The notes under the pieces are model-generated. The model was given only the letters and a program-made list of their open reading frames with translations. It was not told the DNA's origin and did no database searches. Both the position numbers and the translations under genes were made by a program. DNA of 64,000 nucleotides from Halothiobacillus sp. (GTDB lineage Bacteria > Pseudomonadota > Gammaproteobacteria > Halothiobacillales > Halothiobacillaceae), in contig JAGDVP010000022.1 of the NCBI GenBank assembly GCA_023255735.1, positions 1 through 64,000 on the forward strand, in the 5' to 3' direction. Of this stretch, positions 8,799 through 19,133 are shown piece by piece; the stretch's first letter is position 1, and each line of letters begins with the position of its first letter.

Positions 8799-9516
8799 GC
8801 ACCCAGCCGATTGCCCTCGATGCACCGCTGATTGAGCTGATTGATGTCACCAAATCCTATGGCGCGGGCAGCGCTTCAATGCAGGCTTTGCGTGGGGTGA
8901 GTTTGCGCATTAACGCAGGCGAATTTGTGGCCATTATGGGCGCTAGTGGCTCGGGCAAAAGTACCATCATGAATATTATTGGCTGCTTGGACACCCCAAG
9001 TTCAGGGAGTTATCGCTTCAAGGGGGTGGCGGTTGAGCTTTTGGATCGCAACCAACGCGCCCAGTTACGACGCTTTGAATTAGGCTTTGTGTTTCAAGGA
9101 TTTAATTTACTTTCGCGCACCTCGGCGCTTGAGAATGTCGAATTACCGCTGATTTACCGAGGCTTACCCCATAGCGAGCGCCGAGCGCTCGCGCAAGAGG
9201 CATTGGCGAAAGTCGGGCTGGATGGCTGGGCTGGCCACACGCCGAGCGAGCTTTCCGGTGGCCAGCAACAGCGCGTCGCCATTGCCCGCGCCATTGTGAC
9301 GCAACCTTCGGTATTGCTGGCCGATGAGCCCACCGGCAACCTCGATTCTGCACGCAGCGTCGAAGTGATGGAAATGATTACCCGCTTTAACCAAGAATCG
9401 GGCATTACCGTGGTGATGGTGACCCATGAACCCGATATGGCTCAATTTGCACGGCGGGTGATTCATTTTCGTGATGGGATCATTGCCAGTGACGTAATTC
9501 AGTCCGGGATAACCTC

Positions 9517-9520
<4 letters not shown>
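8795..9520 (+). CDS. MacB-like ABC transporter ATP-binding protein
   Basis: ATPase of 241 aa powering the efflux complex. Motifs in order: Walker A 'GASGSGKST', Q-loop 'FVFQGFNLL', ABC signature 'LSGGQQQRVAIARA', Walker B 'VLLADEPTGNLDS' and the switch histidine in 'VMVTHEPD'. This is the LolD/MacB/FtsE class. In E. coli MacB the ATPase and permease are fused; here they are separate genes overlapping by ATGA. Membership of the pump is inferred from the operon. Confidence 0.93.
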
Positions 9521-10722
<1,202 letters not shown>

Positions 10723-10857
10723 TGCACCGCCTTGGCGTTGTTGATTTGGCGCGGCAAAGCACCCGCCCTTACGTCGTGGCACCGCGTGGGGTGCCGCATC
10801 GGAGTTAAACCCCCGCCTGAACGGGGCACGCAAACTTTGGCGGGGCGGATCAAAATA

Positions 10858-12084
10858 TCATAGAGACCCGTGTGCCATGACACCTTCATCGGTGCCCGCC
10901 GCATAGGTGAGCTGGGCGACATTATCGCGGGCGAAAAACCCCTGAAAACTGCCAAAACGCTGCACATATTCGATGATGAGTGAGGAGTATTCAGAAGCCG
11001 AGGAGAAAATCTGTTTCAAGCCCTCCTCGCGCGAGCCGACGGTATCAAGTAAGAACCGCTTGCCTTGGGATGAAATGGCACCCACCACAAAATCAATATG
11101 TTCCAACCCGTTGGTTTGGCCATCGGCCACGGTGAGCGCCATGTGGTGCAAACGCGGGCCATAGTTGCGCACAAACGTTTCGGTTGGGCTGGGCAATTGA
11201 TCTAAATGATTTACACAATACGGGGTGTTATTGGCGGTAAATACTTTGGCGGGCGAACTGGACTCTGGCGCGCCGCGCACGTTTTTGGTGACATTCGTTG
11301 AGGAGTTTTGATCTGTAATATCGTAGCTACCCCAATAGTAATAGCTTGATAAAGCCAAGTATTCGAGCAAGGCTGCCTCGCGATTTTGGCTATAGACCCG
11401 GGTGGCTAGGTGGTCGATCGGCAGAATCATGTCTTTTACGCCGATGTGTTCCTGCATGGCTTTGCCGCGCTCATAGGCGGCTTGCGCCTCGGGCATAATG
11501 TGTGAATCGCCGTGTTGGTACACCCGAATGCCATCCGATGAGCGTTCCATGTAGCCCACCACATTTTGGGTGTAGGGCGAGGGCTTGGAGATGCTCATAT
11601 TCAGCGGCAAATCCAATTCGGCTAACTGCCCCATGGTTAAAAAGCGAAACTCGCGCTCTTGCTGCATCGCCACCACATCGTAGCGATTGGTTACGCGCAA
11701 AATCTCACCCAAATAACGGCTGTGGGGCCGGCGCGCACCGACGGGATATTGATCGTTCAGGCTGCGGAATAAATCGCTGTACTCGGGGGATTTAATTTCT
11801 CGCAATAAAATATCGGGCGAATTCATGTCGATGCGCAAAATATGCGTCAGGTGTTTGGGGCTATCGAGCGTAACCAAGTAGTGGTAGGGCGTCATGAGGG
11901 CTAATTCGGAAATATATTCAAGCGATTTGCCCGGCTCGACCGAAATCATCATCGCTTCGATGCCGCCGATGAGTTCAGTCAACCCACTGCGATCGCGCTC
12001 GGCCAGCACGCGGGGCAAATATTCTTCAAAAAATGTCGAATTTTGTTTATCGCCAAACCGCTGAAAACTATTGGAATCGAACAT
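10858..12084 (-). CDS. HPPD-like vicinal-oxygen-chelate dioxygenase, fifth gene of the Anbu/transglutaminase operon
   Basis: The 408-aa product resembles 4-hydroxyphenylpyruvate dioxygenase in its C-terminal half. All three non-heme iron ligands of that family can be placed: H225 in 'PIDHLATRV', H314 in 'LHHMALTVAD' and E372 in 'LIIEYVQRFG'. The tail 'GFFARDNVAQLT' matches the HPPD 'GNFKALF' region. The first 200 residues are diverged, as in the vestigial HPPD N-domain. No tyrosine-catabolism genes are near, so a different substrate is likely. It follows the transglutaminase-like gene by 33 bp and has its own strong ribosome site (AGAGAGGAA before ATG 12084). An oxygenase acting on the product or substrate of this operon is my inference. 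It could also be an unrelated passenger gene. Confidence 0.7.
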   Translation of the reverse strand: MFDSNSFQRFGDKQNSTFFEEYLPRVLAERDRSGLTELIGGIEAMMISVEPGKSLEYISELALMTPYHYLVTLDSPKHLTHILRIDMNSPDILLREIKSPEYSDLFRSLNDQYPVGARRPHSRYLGEILRVTNRYDVVAMQQEREFRFLTMGQLAELDLPLNMSISKPSPYTQNVVGYMERSSDGIRVYQHGDSHIMPEAQAAYERGKAMQEHIGVKDMILPIDHLATRVYSQNREAALLEYLALSSYYYWGSYDITDQNSSTNVTKNVRGAPESSSPAKVFTANNTPYCVNHLDQLPSPTETFVRNYGPRLHHMALTVADGQTNGLEHIDFVVGAISSQGKRFLLDTVGSREEGLKQIFSSASEYSSLIIEYVQRFGSFQGFFARDNVAQLTYAAGTDEGVMAHGSL

Positions 12085-12117
12085 GAGTTCCTCTCTATAT
12101 TAAATGCACATCAAAAA

Positions 12118-15100
12118 TTAACGGGGCTGCCAGCGCAAATCGAGCGTGAGGGGAAAACGAGGGTTTTGGGTCTCTGGGCGCAAAACGTATTGCCCCGGCG
12201 TGTGCCCATGATCCCAAAACCGTGAGCGACGACGAGCCTCAGCCTCGTTCGCATTGACGGGGAACAGCTCATACCCTCGCCCGCCCGGATGGCTTACGTG
12301 GTAGGTGCAGCCGCCAATTGCGCGGTTATTCCAGCCATCAATCAAATCAAAAATGAGTGGGGCTTGCACGCCGATGGTGGGGTGCAGCGCCGAATACGGG
12401 GCCCAGGCCTTGAATCGTACCCCAGCCACAAATTCTCCCGGTACCCCGGTGGGATGCAGCGGCACCGCGCGGCCATTGCAGGCGATTTGATGGCGATTGC
12501 CAATGAGGCCGCGCACCAGAATTTGCACCCGTTCAATAGATGAATCGACATAGCGCGCGGTGCCGCCTGCGGCCATTTCTTCGCCCAGCACGTGCCATGG
12601 CTCAATGGCTTGACGCACCTCAAGCGTCACCCCTTCATAACTCACCATGCCATAACGTGGAAAGCGGAATTCCAAAAACGGCACAAACCACGCTTCATCG
12701 AAGGCGTAGCCGGCCCCGCGTAAATCGCGGCAAATATCCTGCATATCTTGTTCAATAAAATGCGGCAACATGAAGCGATCATGCAGCGCCGTGCCCCAAT
12801 CCACCAATTTGCCGCTGTAAGGGGTTTTCCAGAAGCGGGCAACTAAAGCGCGTAGCAGCAAAGATTGCACGAGGTTCATGCGCTCGTGCGGCGGCATTTC
12901 AAAGGCACGCAGCTCCAAAATCCCTAAACGCCCCGTGGAAGAATCGGGGGAATAGAGCTTGTCGATACAAAACTCGGCTCGATGCGTATTGCCGGTTAAA
13001 TCCACCAGCATGTGCCGCAGCAAGCGATCGATCATCCACGGTTGCTCGGATACTTGCCCGGGCGGAAATTGTAAATCCAGTTGCTGGAAGGCGATCTCCA
13101 GCTCACCCAAGGTGTCATCTCGCGCCTCATCCACACGAGGCGCTTGGCTGGTGGGGCCGATAAACTGCCCCGAAAATAAATACGATAACGCGGGGTGCTG
13201 CTGCCAGTAGGTGAGCAAACTTTTTAATAAATCGGGGCGGCGTAAAAACGGGCTATCGGCAGGTGTGGCGCCGCCCAAGGTGACATGATTGCCCCCACCC
13301 GTGCCGGTATGCCGGCCATCGAGCATGAATTTTTCAGCCCCTAAGCGGGCATAACGCGCGGCACCGTATAAATGGTGCATGTTGCGTTCAAGCTCATCCC
13401 AAGTGCCGACGGGGTGGATATTGACTTCTATCACCCCAGGATCCGGCGTGACCGATAACGATTGCAGCCGCGCATCCCGTGGGGGCGCGTAGCCTTCCAT
13501 CCGAATGGGTTGTTTGAGTGTTTTAGCGCAATATTCAATCGCGGCGACTAGATCGAGCCAAGATTCCAACGTCGTTAAGGGCGGCATGAATACGTGCAAA
13601 ATACCATTGCGCACTTCGAGCGCCAGTGCGGTATGAATCACCTCTTGGGGATTTATGTGTGCCGCCACCGGCATCGGCGCAACCAGTTTTGGGTTGGTTG
13701 GTGTGCGGGGGTAATCGCCCAGCACTTGGCGCGCGGCATAGGGATCGACGGGAAAATCGACCGGCTGGGCTTTAGGGTCAACCCACGGCAGGCTATCGAG
13801 GGGCAAACGCAGCCCAAGCTGGGAATCGCCACCTAATAAAAATAAACGCTCGGTTTTAAGCGGCCACAGGCTGGAATGCCAAATCACTTTTTCTGCCGTG
13901 TGGGCTTTGAGCGGCAATACATAGCCCACGGTTTCACCTAAGCCTATGCGCAATTTGCGCGCTAATTGTCCGCGTGCGGTGGCATCACTTAAGCTGGCTT
14001 TTAGGGGATCGATATTCACCGGCAAGGCGGCTTCCATTGTGAGCGCCAAGAGTGGGTCTTCATAAGCTGCAATCACATAATCGGTTGAAAGCTGTAAGCG
14101 CGAGGCCAGTAAATGCGCAAAATGATAGGCGCGGGCTTTGGGTATGGCCGATGCAGGCGCGGGTTGGGCAACGGGTGATTCAACGGGTGGCACGACGGGC
14201 GCAGCCGCGCTGGCCGCGCTCGCAGGCAGGGCGGGCGCGTTGGCAAGCAAGGCGGCATCATGCCAAACGGGTTTGCCATCAAGCCGCCAATAAACGCTTA
14301 AAGCCCAACGCGGCAGGGGTTCACCGGGGTACCATTTGCCTTGGCCAAAATACCGCAGCCCGCCGGGGGCAAATTGATCACACAAACGCTGCATTAAATC
14401 TTGCGCCAGCACCCATTTTTGCTCGCCCAGCGCGGCAATATTCCACTCAGGCGCATCCATATTATCGAGTGCCACAAAGGTGGGCTCGCCCCCTTGAGTT
14501 AGGCGCACATCGCCTAATTGCAATTCTCGGTCGATGTCGCGTCCTAACGCTTGCACGGCCTGCCATTGCGCCTCGGTGTAGGGTTTGGATACGCGCGGAT
14601 CCTCAAAGATGCGGGTGACGGTCATCTCGACAATTAATTCAGATTCACACACGCTGGTCATGCCACTAATCGCTGCCGCCGATGAAGGCTGCGCGGTGGC
14701 CGCCAAGGGAATATGCCCCTCGCCCGCCAGCAAGCCCGAGGTGGCATCGAGCCCCACCCACCCCGCACCGGGAATGTAGGCCTCGCACCAGGCGTGTAAA
14801 TCAGTGAAATCACTCGTGGGGCCGGCAGGGCCATCAATGGGTTGCTCATCGGCCACCAATTGAATGAGGTAGCCTGAGACAAACCGCGCAGCGATGCCTA
14901 AATGCCGCAGGGCTTGAACCAAAAGCCAGGCACTATCCCGGCAAGAACCCGAGCCTTGCACCAAGGTTTCTTCCGGCGTTTGCACGCCCGGTTCCATGCG
15001 GATGAGATACCCCACGCTGCGCTGCACGGTTTGATTAACCTGCACTAAGAAATCGTTAATTGTGAGCGTTTTAGGCAAGCTTTGGCGCAACGATTCAAGC

Positions 15101-15489
15101 CAATGTTTGAACTGTTTATCGGGGGGGCTTACGTCTAAAAAAGGCGCGAGCTCAGCTTTCATGTCATCGGGGTAAGCAAAAGGATAATGCTCGGCCCAGG
15201 GCTCGACAAAAAAATCAAACGGGTTGATCACCGTCATATCAACCACGAGATCGACCGTCACCTCAAACGCCACGGCCGGTTCTTGAAACGTGAGCCTTGC
15301 TACAAAATTGCCGTAGACATCTTGCTGCCAGTTGACAAAATGTTTGGCGGGCAACACGGTGAGCGAATAGCTCAAAATGGGGGTGCGGGCATGCGCGGCG
15401 GGGCGCAGGCGAATTTCATGGGGGGAGAGAACCACCGCCCGATCAAACAAATAGCGGCTTTTATGATGCAGGGCAACGCGAATAGTCAT
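12118..15489 (-). CDS. Large transglutaminase-like protein with DUF2126 region
   Basis: Protein of 1123 aa in two parts. Residues 1-95 form the bacterial transglutaminase N-domain. Residues 165-255 are a transglutaminase/protease core with triad C183 ('GSGSCRDSAW'), H232 ('DLHAWCEAY') and D248 ('GLDATSG'). From about 290 to the end is the DUF2126 region, glutamine-synthetase-like by published analysis, with 'GGEPTFVALDNMDAPEWN', 'HTGTGGGNHVTLGG' and 'AEFCIDKLYSPD'. An Ala/Pro-rich linker lies near 425-460. The family is predicted to make or break amide bonds in peptides. The start overlaps the Anbu stop (ATGA). Substrate and reaction direction are unknown. Confidence 0.88.
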   Translation of the reverse strand: MTIRVALHHKSRYLFDRAVVLSPHEIRLRPAAHARTPILSYSLTVLPAKHFVNWQQDVYGNFVARLTFQEPAVAFEVTVDLVVDMTVINPFDFFVEPWAEHYPFAYPDDMKAELAPFLDVSPPDKQFKHWLESLRQSLPKTLTINDFLVQVNQTVQRSVGYLIRMEPGVQTPEETLVQGSGSCRDSAWLLVQALRHLGIAARFVSGYLIQLVADEQPIDGPAGPTSDFTDLHAWCEAYIPGAGWVGLDATSGLLAGEGHIPLAATAQPSSAAAISGMTSVCESELIVEMTVTRIFEDPRVSKPYTEAQWQAVQALGRDIDRELQLGDVRLTQGGEPTFVALDNMDAPEWNIAALGEQKWVLAQDLMQRLCDQFAPGGLRYFGQGKWYPGEPLPRWALSVYWRLDGKPVWHDAALLANAPALPASAASAAAPVVPPVESPVAQPAPASAIPKARAYHFAHLLASRLQLSTDYVIAAYEDPLLALTMEAALPVNIDPLKASLSDATARGQLARKLRIGLGETVGYVLPLKAHTAEKVIWHSSLWPLKTERLFLLGGDSQLGLRLPLDSLPWVDPKAQPVDFPVDPYAARQVLGDYPRTPTNPKLVAPMPVAAHINPQEVIHTALALEVRNGILHVFMPPLTTLESWLDLVAAIEYCAKTLKQPIRMEGYAPPRDARLQSLSVTPDPGVIEVNIHPVGTWDELERNMHHLYGAARYARLGAEKFMLDGRHTGTGGGNHVTLGGATPADSPFLRRPDLLKSLLTYWQQHPALSYLFSGQFIGPTSQAPRVDEARDDTLGELEIAFQQLDLQFPPGQVSEQPWMIDRLLRHMLVDLTGNTHRAEFCIDKLYSPDSSTGRLGILELRAFEMPPHERMNLVQSLLLRALVARFWKTPYSGKLVDWGTALHDRFMLPHFIEQDMQDICRDLRGAGYAFDEAWFVPFLEFRFPRYGMVSYEGVTLEVRQAIEPWHVLGEEMAAGGTARYVDSSIERVQILVRGLIGNRHQIACNGRAVPLHPTGVPGEFVAGVRFKAWAPYSALHPTIGVQAPLIFDLIDGWNNRAIGGCTYHVSHPGGRGYELFPVNANEAEARRRSRFWDHGHTPGQYVLRPETQNPRFPLTLDLRWQPR

Positions 15490-16307
15490 GATGGCGGTAT
15501 CTCTTGAGTGGGGATCTGACCCTGGATTTGATTCTGGGTTTGAATAAACACATCAGAACCGGCTGGGGGGAGCGTTGAGCACACCCATTCAGGATCGGGC
15601 AAGGTGGAAAATACACTCCGCAAACCCTCGCTCCAGCTGCCACTAATAGCAGTAAAGTAGGGGTCGCCTTCGGGCAGCTGGCGCAAGTTATCCAGCACGA
15701 GGCTATCTTTCACATAACAGGCCAAATCAATTGGCATACCCACCGATACATTGCTGCGCATGGTGGAATCAAACGAGACCATGACGCATTTAATTGCCTC
15801 GGGCAGTTGGGTTTCTGGGCGAATCACGCGATCAATAATGGGCTTGCCATATTTAATTTCGCCAATTTGGAAAAACGGGGTGTTCTCAGTGGCCTCAATA
15901 AAATTACCTTCGGAGTACACCAAAAATAAACGCGGGGCTTCGCCTTTAATTTGGCCGCCAATAATAAAATTGGCACTCACATCAATATTGCCCGCTAATA
16001 AATAAGGGCGGTCGGTGCTTTGCACCCGACGCAAACACTCACCGAGCAGGCTTGCCACATCAAACATTGATTCAACATTCCAGATGTTGCGCTCATCATG
16101 TTTGCGCCCCTGAATTTCCAGCGTGTTGATGGCGTTTTGGGTAATCGATAAATTGCCCGAGCTTAAAATCACAATGCTGCGATCACCGCGATGCACAAAG
16201 CTGCGCATTTTTTTAAAGCTGGAGATTTGATCCACCCCCGCATTGGTGCGAGAGTCGGAGGCAAATACGAGGCCGGCGTTTAGTTTGAGTGCAACACAGT
16301 AAGTCAT
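15486..16307 (-). CDS. Anbu proteasome-like N-terminal nucleophile hydrolase
   Basis: Bacterial relative of proteasome beta subunits, 273 aa. Removing Met1 exposes Thr1 ('TYCVALKLNAG'). D17 in 'FASDSRTNAGVD' and a lysine at 31 or 32 in 'SSFKKMRSF' supply the rest of the Ntn active site, and 'ILSSGNLS' is the conserved glycine strand. These features match Anbu (COG3484) rather than HslV; no HslU-like ATPase adjoins. Anbu assembles into open helical or ring forms and its substrate is undefined. It sits third in the operon, 31 bp after the alpha-E gene, and overlaps the transglutaminase start by ATGA. A peptide-trimming or activating role is inference. Confidence 0.9.
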   Translation of the reverse strand: MTYCVALKLNAGLVFASDSRTNAGVDQISSFKKMRSFVHRGDRSIVILSSGNLSITQNAINTLEIQGRKHDERNIWNVESMFDVASLLGECLRRVQSTDRPYLLAGNIDVSANFIIGGQIKGEAPRLFLVYSEGNFIEATENTPFFQIGEIKYGKPIIDRVIRPETQLPEAIKCVMVSFDSTMRSNVSVGMPIDLACYVKDSLVLDNLRQLPEGDPYFTAISGSWSEGLRSVFSTLPDPEWVCSTLPPAGSDVFIQTQNQIQGQIPTQEIPPS

Positions 16308-16338
16308 ATCAGCGCTTCGCTATAAATCAAAAGGGCAT

Positions 16339-17334
16339 TCATTGTAGTTGCAACTGAAAGCGATCAGGCCGAATGCCGCCGGGGATTTTGTCGTCTTTAA
16401 GCGATAAATAGGCATCATGAATCTCGCAGCTGAGCTGATGCGTGCGCGCTAAAAAATCGGTTAAATACTCATGCAAGCCATAGGCAAACACATCGTCAAT
16501 GCGGGTGAAATGCAGTGCCGCATGCAGTTCACCGGCCAACCTGCGGGCTTCTCGCCCCGTGCTGCCGTTGATAATTTCGAGCGTGCTTTCCACCTCGTTT
16601 AAGCAGGCATGTAATGAGCGCGGCATATCGGCACGCAAAATTAATAGCTCCGCCACCCGCATCGGGGTGATGCTATCGCGGTAAATTTTGCGGTACGCCT
16701 CCTGCGCGCTCACCGAGTTAAGCAAGGCACCCCATTGGTAGTAATCTGCCGCCCCGCCCACATCGTGCACACTGGGCAAGAGAATGTGATATTTCACATC
16801 CAAAATGCGCGCCGTATTATCCGCGCGCTCTAAAAATGTGCCTAAGCGGATAAAATATAACGCATCATCTTTTAGTATCGTGCCAAGGGTAACCCCACGA
16901 AACAAATGCGAACGCTCTTTAACCCAATCAAAAAACCCATCTAGATTGGCCTGATCGAGCGAGGGCAACATGCGCTTTAAATCCAGCCACATGCTGTTAA
17001 TAATTTCCCACATTTCGGTTGTGATGGCACCGCGTACCGCACGGGCACTTTCGCGCGCCTGCATCAGGCTTGAATAAATACTGGAGGGGTTATCCGAATC
17101 GATCGCGATATAACGGGTCACGTTACCCGCCTCAACCTCGCCATATTTTTTCTCGTAGCCTTCGGCTGAACCGCAAATATTCAAGGGCGCAAACCACAGG
17201 CGCGCCACCGCGCCCTCATCCTCATCCGGCAGCATGGCGGTGCGGTGTGCCACATCCAAAATTCTCGCGGTATTCTCCGCGCGCTCAATGTAGCGCGCCA
17301 TCCAAAATAAATGATCGGCTGTGCGTGAAAGCAT
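16339..17334 (-). CDS. Alpha-E domain protein (DUF403)
   Basis: Soluble all-alpha protein of 331 aa. The opening 'MLSRTADHLFWMARYIERAENTARILDV' and the repeated 'FLERADNTARILDVKYH' near 170-190 are the glutamate-rich helices that give the alpha-E family its name. This family almost always accompanies circularly permuted ATP-grasp and transglutaminase genes; its biochemical role is unproven. It starts 3 bp after the ATP-grasp stop, and the ribosome site GGAGGAA lies within the end of that gene, so the two are translationally coupled. Confidence 0.92.
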   Translation of the reverse strand: MLSRTADHLFWMARYIERAENTARILDVAHRTAMLPDEDEGAVARLWFAPLNICGSAEGYEKKYGEVEAGNVTRYIAIDSDNPSSIYSSLMQARESARAVRGAITTEMWEIINSMWLDLKRMLPSLDQANLDGFFDWVKERSHLFRGVTLGTILKDDALYFIRLGTFLERADNTARILDVKYHILLPSVHDVGGAADYYQWGALLNSVSAQEAYRKIYRDSITPMRVAELLILRADMPRSLHACLNEVESTLEIINGSTGREARRLAGELHAALHFTRIDDVFAYGLHEYLTDFLARTHQLSCEIHDAYLSLKDDKIPGGIRPDRFQLQLQ

Positions 17335-17337
17335 GAT

Positions 17338-18777
17338 TTATTCCTCCAATACCCAAGTATCTTTTGTGCCGCCCCCTTGCGATGAATTAACCACAAGCGA
17401 GCCTTCGGCCAAGGCGACGCGGGTTAACCCCCCGGGGGCTAAGCGAATTTCTTTGCCCGAAAGGACAAATGGGCGCAAATCGACATGGCGGGGCGCAACA
17501 CCGCTCTCCACCATCGTGGGGCAGGTGGATAAAGCAAGGGTGGGTTGCGCAATAAAGCCTGCGGGATTTTGCACAATGCGGGCACGGTACGCCTCAATTT
17601 GCGCCTCGGTGCTCGTGGGGCCAACCAACATGCCATAGCCCCCCGAGCCTTGCACTTCTTTGACCACCAACTCGGACAAATTCGACAAAACATATTTAAA
17701 ATCATCGGGTTGATCGAGCCGCCAAGTGGGCACGTTCGATAACAGCGGTTTTTCACCAAGATAAAACTCAATCATCTCGGGCACAAATAAATAGGTAGAT
17801 TTATCATCGGCAATGCCCGTGCCCACACCATTGGTTAAAGACACGCCGCCATGACAATACGCATCAAACAGCCCCGGCACGCCGAGCAGTGAGTCGGGTC
17901 GAAACACCAATGGGTCTAAATAGTCATCATCCACGCGCCGATAAATCACATGCACTTGCTGCGGGCCTTGCGTGGTGCGCATATATACCTTGTGGCCGCT
18001 TACGAATAAGTCTTTGCCTTCAACTAATTCCACCCCCATTTGGCTCGCCAAAAACGCATGCTCAAAATACGCACTATTAAAGGCACCGGGTGTCAGCACC
18101 ACAATCACTGGGTCTTCTACATGCACGGGCGCCGATTCCCGCAGGGTTTGCAGCAATAATTGCGGATAATGCGCCACGGGGCGCACCGTGTGCTGGGTAA
18201 AAAGATGGGGAAATAGCCGCATCATCGTATTGCGGTTTTCGAGCATGTAGGACACACCCGATGGCGTGCGCAAATTATCTTCCAACACATAAAAATCATT
18301 TTCAGCCACACGCACCAAATCAATACCCGCAATTTGTGCATACACTTGATTTGGTAAATCGACGCCCTGCATCGCCGCGCAATACATGCTGTTGCCCAAT
18401 ACCTGCTCTGCGGGAATAACCCCGGCTTTGATAATCTCCTGATCGTGATAAATATCATGCAAAAACATATTTAAGGCTTTAACGCGCTGCATTAAACCCG
18501 CCTCTAAACGCTGCCACTCTTGCGCGCCAAATACCCGCGGCACCACATCAAAGGGGATTAAACGCTCTTCTTCTGCGGCAGCACCATACACAGCAAACGT
18601 AATGCCCATGCGACGAAATAATAATTCCGCATCCCGCTGTTTTTGCCCAAGCAATTCAACTGGTAGAGATAACAAATGCTCTGCCACATCAAGATACTGC
18701 GGCCTTGTTACGCCATCGAAACCCTGCATTTCATCAAAACAGCGGGGCGTTACAGGAATCGTATTCGAATTATCCAT
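17338..18777 (-). CDS. Circularly permuted ATP-grasp protein (DUF404/DUF407)
   Basis: Predicted ATP-dependent carboxylate-amine ligase of 479 aa, first gene of the five-gene operon. Family landmarks are 'RMGITFAVYG', 'ERLIPFDVVPRVF', 'VLEDNLRTPSGVSYMLENR', 'GVGTGIADDKSTYLFVPEMI', 'ELVVKEVQGSGGYGML' (nucleotide-binding lysine and glycine-rich loop) and 'LRPFVLSGKEIRLAPGGLTRVAL'. ATP-grasp enzymes activate a carboxylate as acyl phosphate and join it to an amine. This subfamily is predicted to form short peptides or modify them. AGAGAA sits six bases before the ATG. Acceptor and donor substrates are unknown. Confidence 0.9.
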   Translation of the reverse strand: MDNSNTIPVTPRCFDEMQGFDGVTRPQYLDVAEHLLSLPVELLGQKQRDAELLFRRMGITFAVYGAAAEEERLIPFDVVPRVFGAQEWQRLEAGLMQRVKALNMFLHDIYHDQEIIKAGVIPAEQVLGNSMYCAAMQGVDLPNQVYAQIAGIDLVRVAENDFYVLEDNLRTPSGVSYMLENRNTMMRLFPHLFTQHTVRPVAHYPQLLLQTLRESAPVHVEDPVIVVLTPGAFNSAYFEHAFLASQMGVELVEGKDLFVSGHKVYMRTTQGPQQVHVIYRRVDDDYLDPLVFRPDSLLGVPGLFDAYCHGGVSLTNGVGTGIADDKSTYLFVPEMIEFYLGEKPLLSNVPTWRLDQPDDFKYVLSNLSELVVKEVQGSGGYGMLVGPTSTEAQIEAYRARIVQNPAGFIAQPTLALSTCPTMVESGVAPRHVDLRPFVLSGKEIRLAPGGLTRVALAEGSLVVNSSQGGGTKDTWVLEE

Positions 18778-18903
18778 GATCGTTCTCTAAGCTAGATCGG
18801 CAGGTTGATATGCGCCATGGAGTTAAATGCAAAACTCGAGCCAATTAATTAAAAACAATAAGCCATTGATAAATAATTAAAAAAAATTACAACAAAAAAT
18901 CAA

Positions 18904-18919
18904 GGTGATTTAATTCACC
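18904..18919. promoter_or_regulatory. Palindrome upstream of the ATP-grasp operon, possible operator
   Basis: GGTGATTTAATTCACC has 5-bp inverted arms around an AT-rich centre. It is the only clean dyad in the AT-rich leader of the operon. A repressor or activator site is a guess; no regulator gene adjoins. Confidence 0.35.
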
Positions 18920-18964
18920 ATAATAGTGCGCGGAAAATAAACCAATCCCCAAAACAGCGCACAG

Positions 18965-18994
18965 CACAAAAATTAACGCCACATGATTGTGGCG
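18965..18994 (-). terminator. Probable terminator downstream of the DUF2242 lipoprotein gene
   Basis: CGCCACA-TGAT-TGTGGCG (18977-18994) is a perfect 7-bp stem. Read on the minus strand it is followed by TTAATTTTT. It lies about 140 bp past the lipoprotein stop and would insulate the ATP-grasp operon from read-through. Confidence 0.6.
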
Positions 18995-19133
18995 TGCGTT
19001 TATAGTCAAAAGATTTCTAGGCTATTTCAAAATAACTAAAGTCAGATGCAGGTCAATAGTTACAGGCGCACCGATAAGCTAAATTAATTTAGCCCGCCTT
19101 ACTTTATTTATGAGCGCGGGTTTAAGCGGGTAA

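Larger units (their letters stand above)
18778..19133. other. Promoter region of the ATP-grasp/Anbu operon and intergenic space
   Basis: About 355 bp without a gene, very AT-rich between 18837 and 18945. It must carry the minus-strand promoter of the five-gene operon. A palindrome GGTGA-N6-TCACC lies at 18904-18919, about 127 bp upstream of the ATG, and a terminator-like hairpin at 18977-18994. No -35/-10 pair stands out. Confidence 0.5.

Noticed and set aside
10775-10800. GGCACC/GGTGCC stem after the efflux operon as a terminator
   Set aside because: Only a 6-bp stem with no T-run in either direction; too weak to list.
14052-14618. Long plus-strand frame of 188 codons inside the transglutaminase-like gene
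   Set aside because: Arg/Gln/Ala-rich shadow opposite a clearly conserved coding region; no start context.
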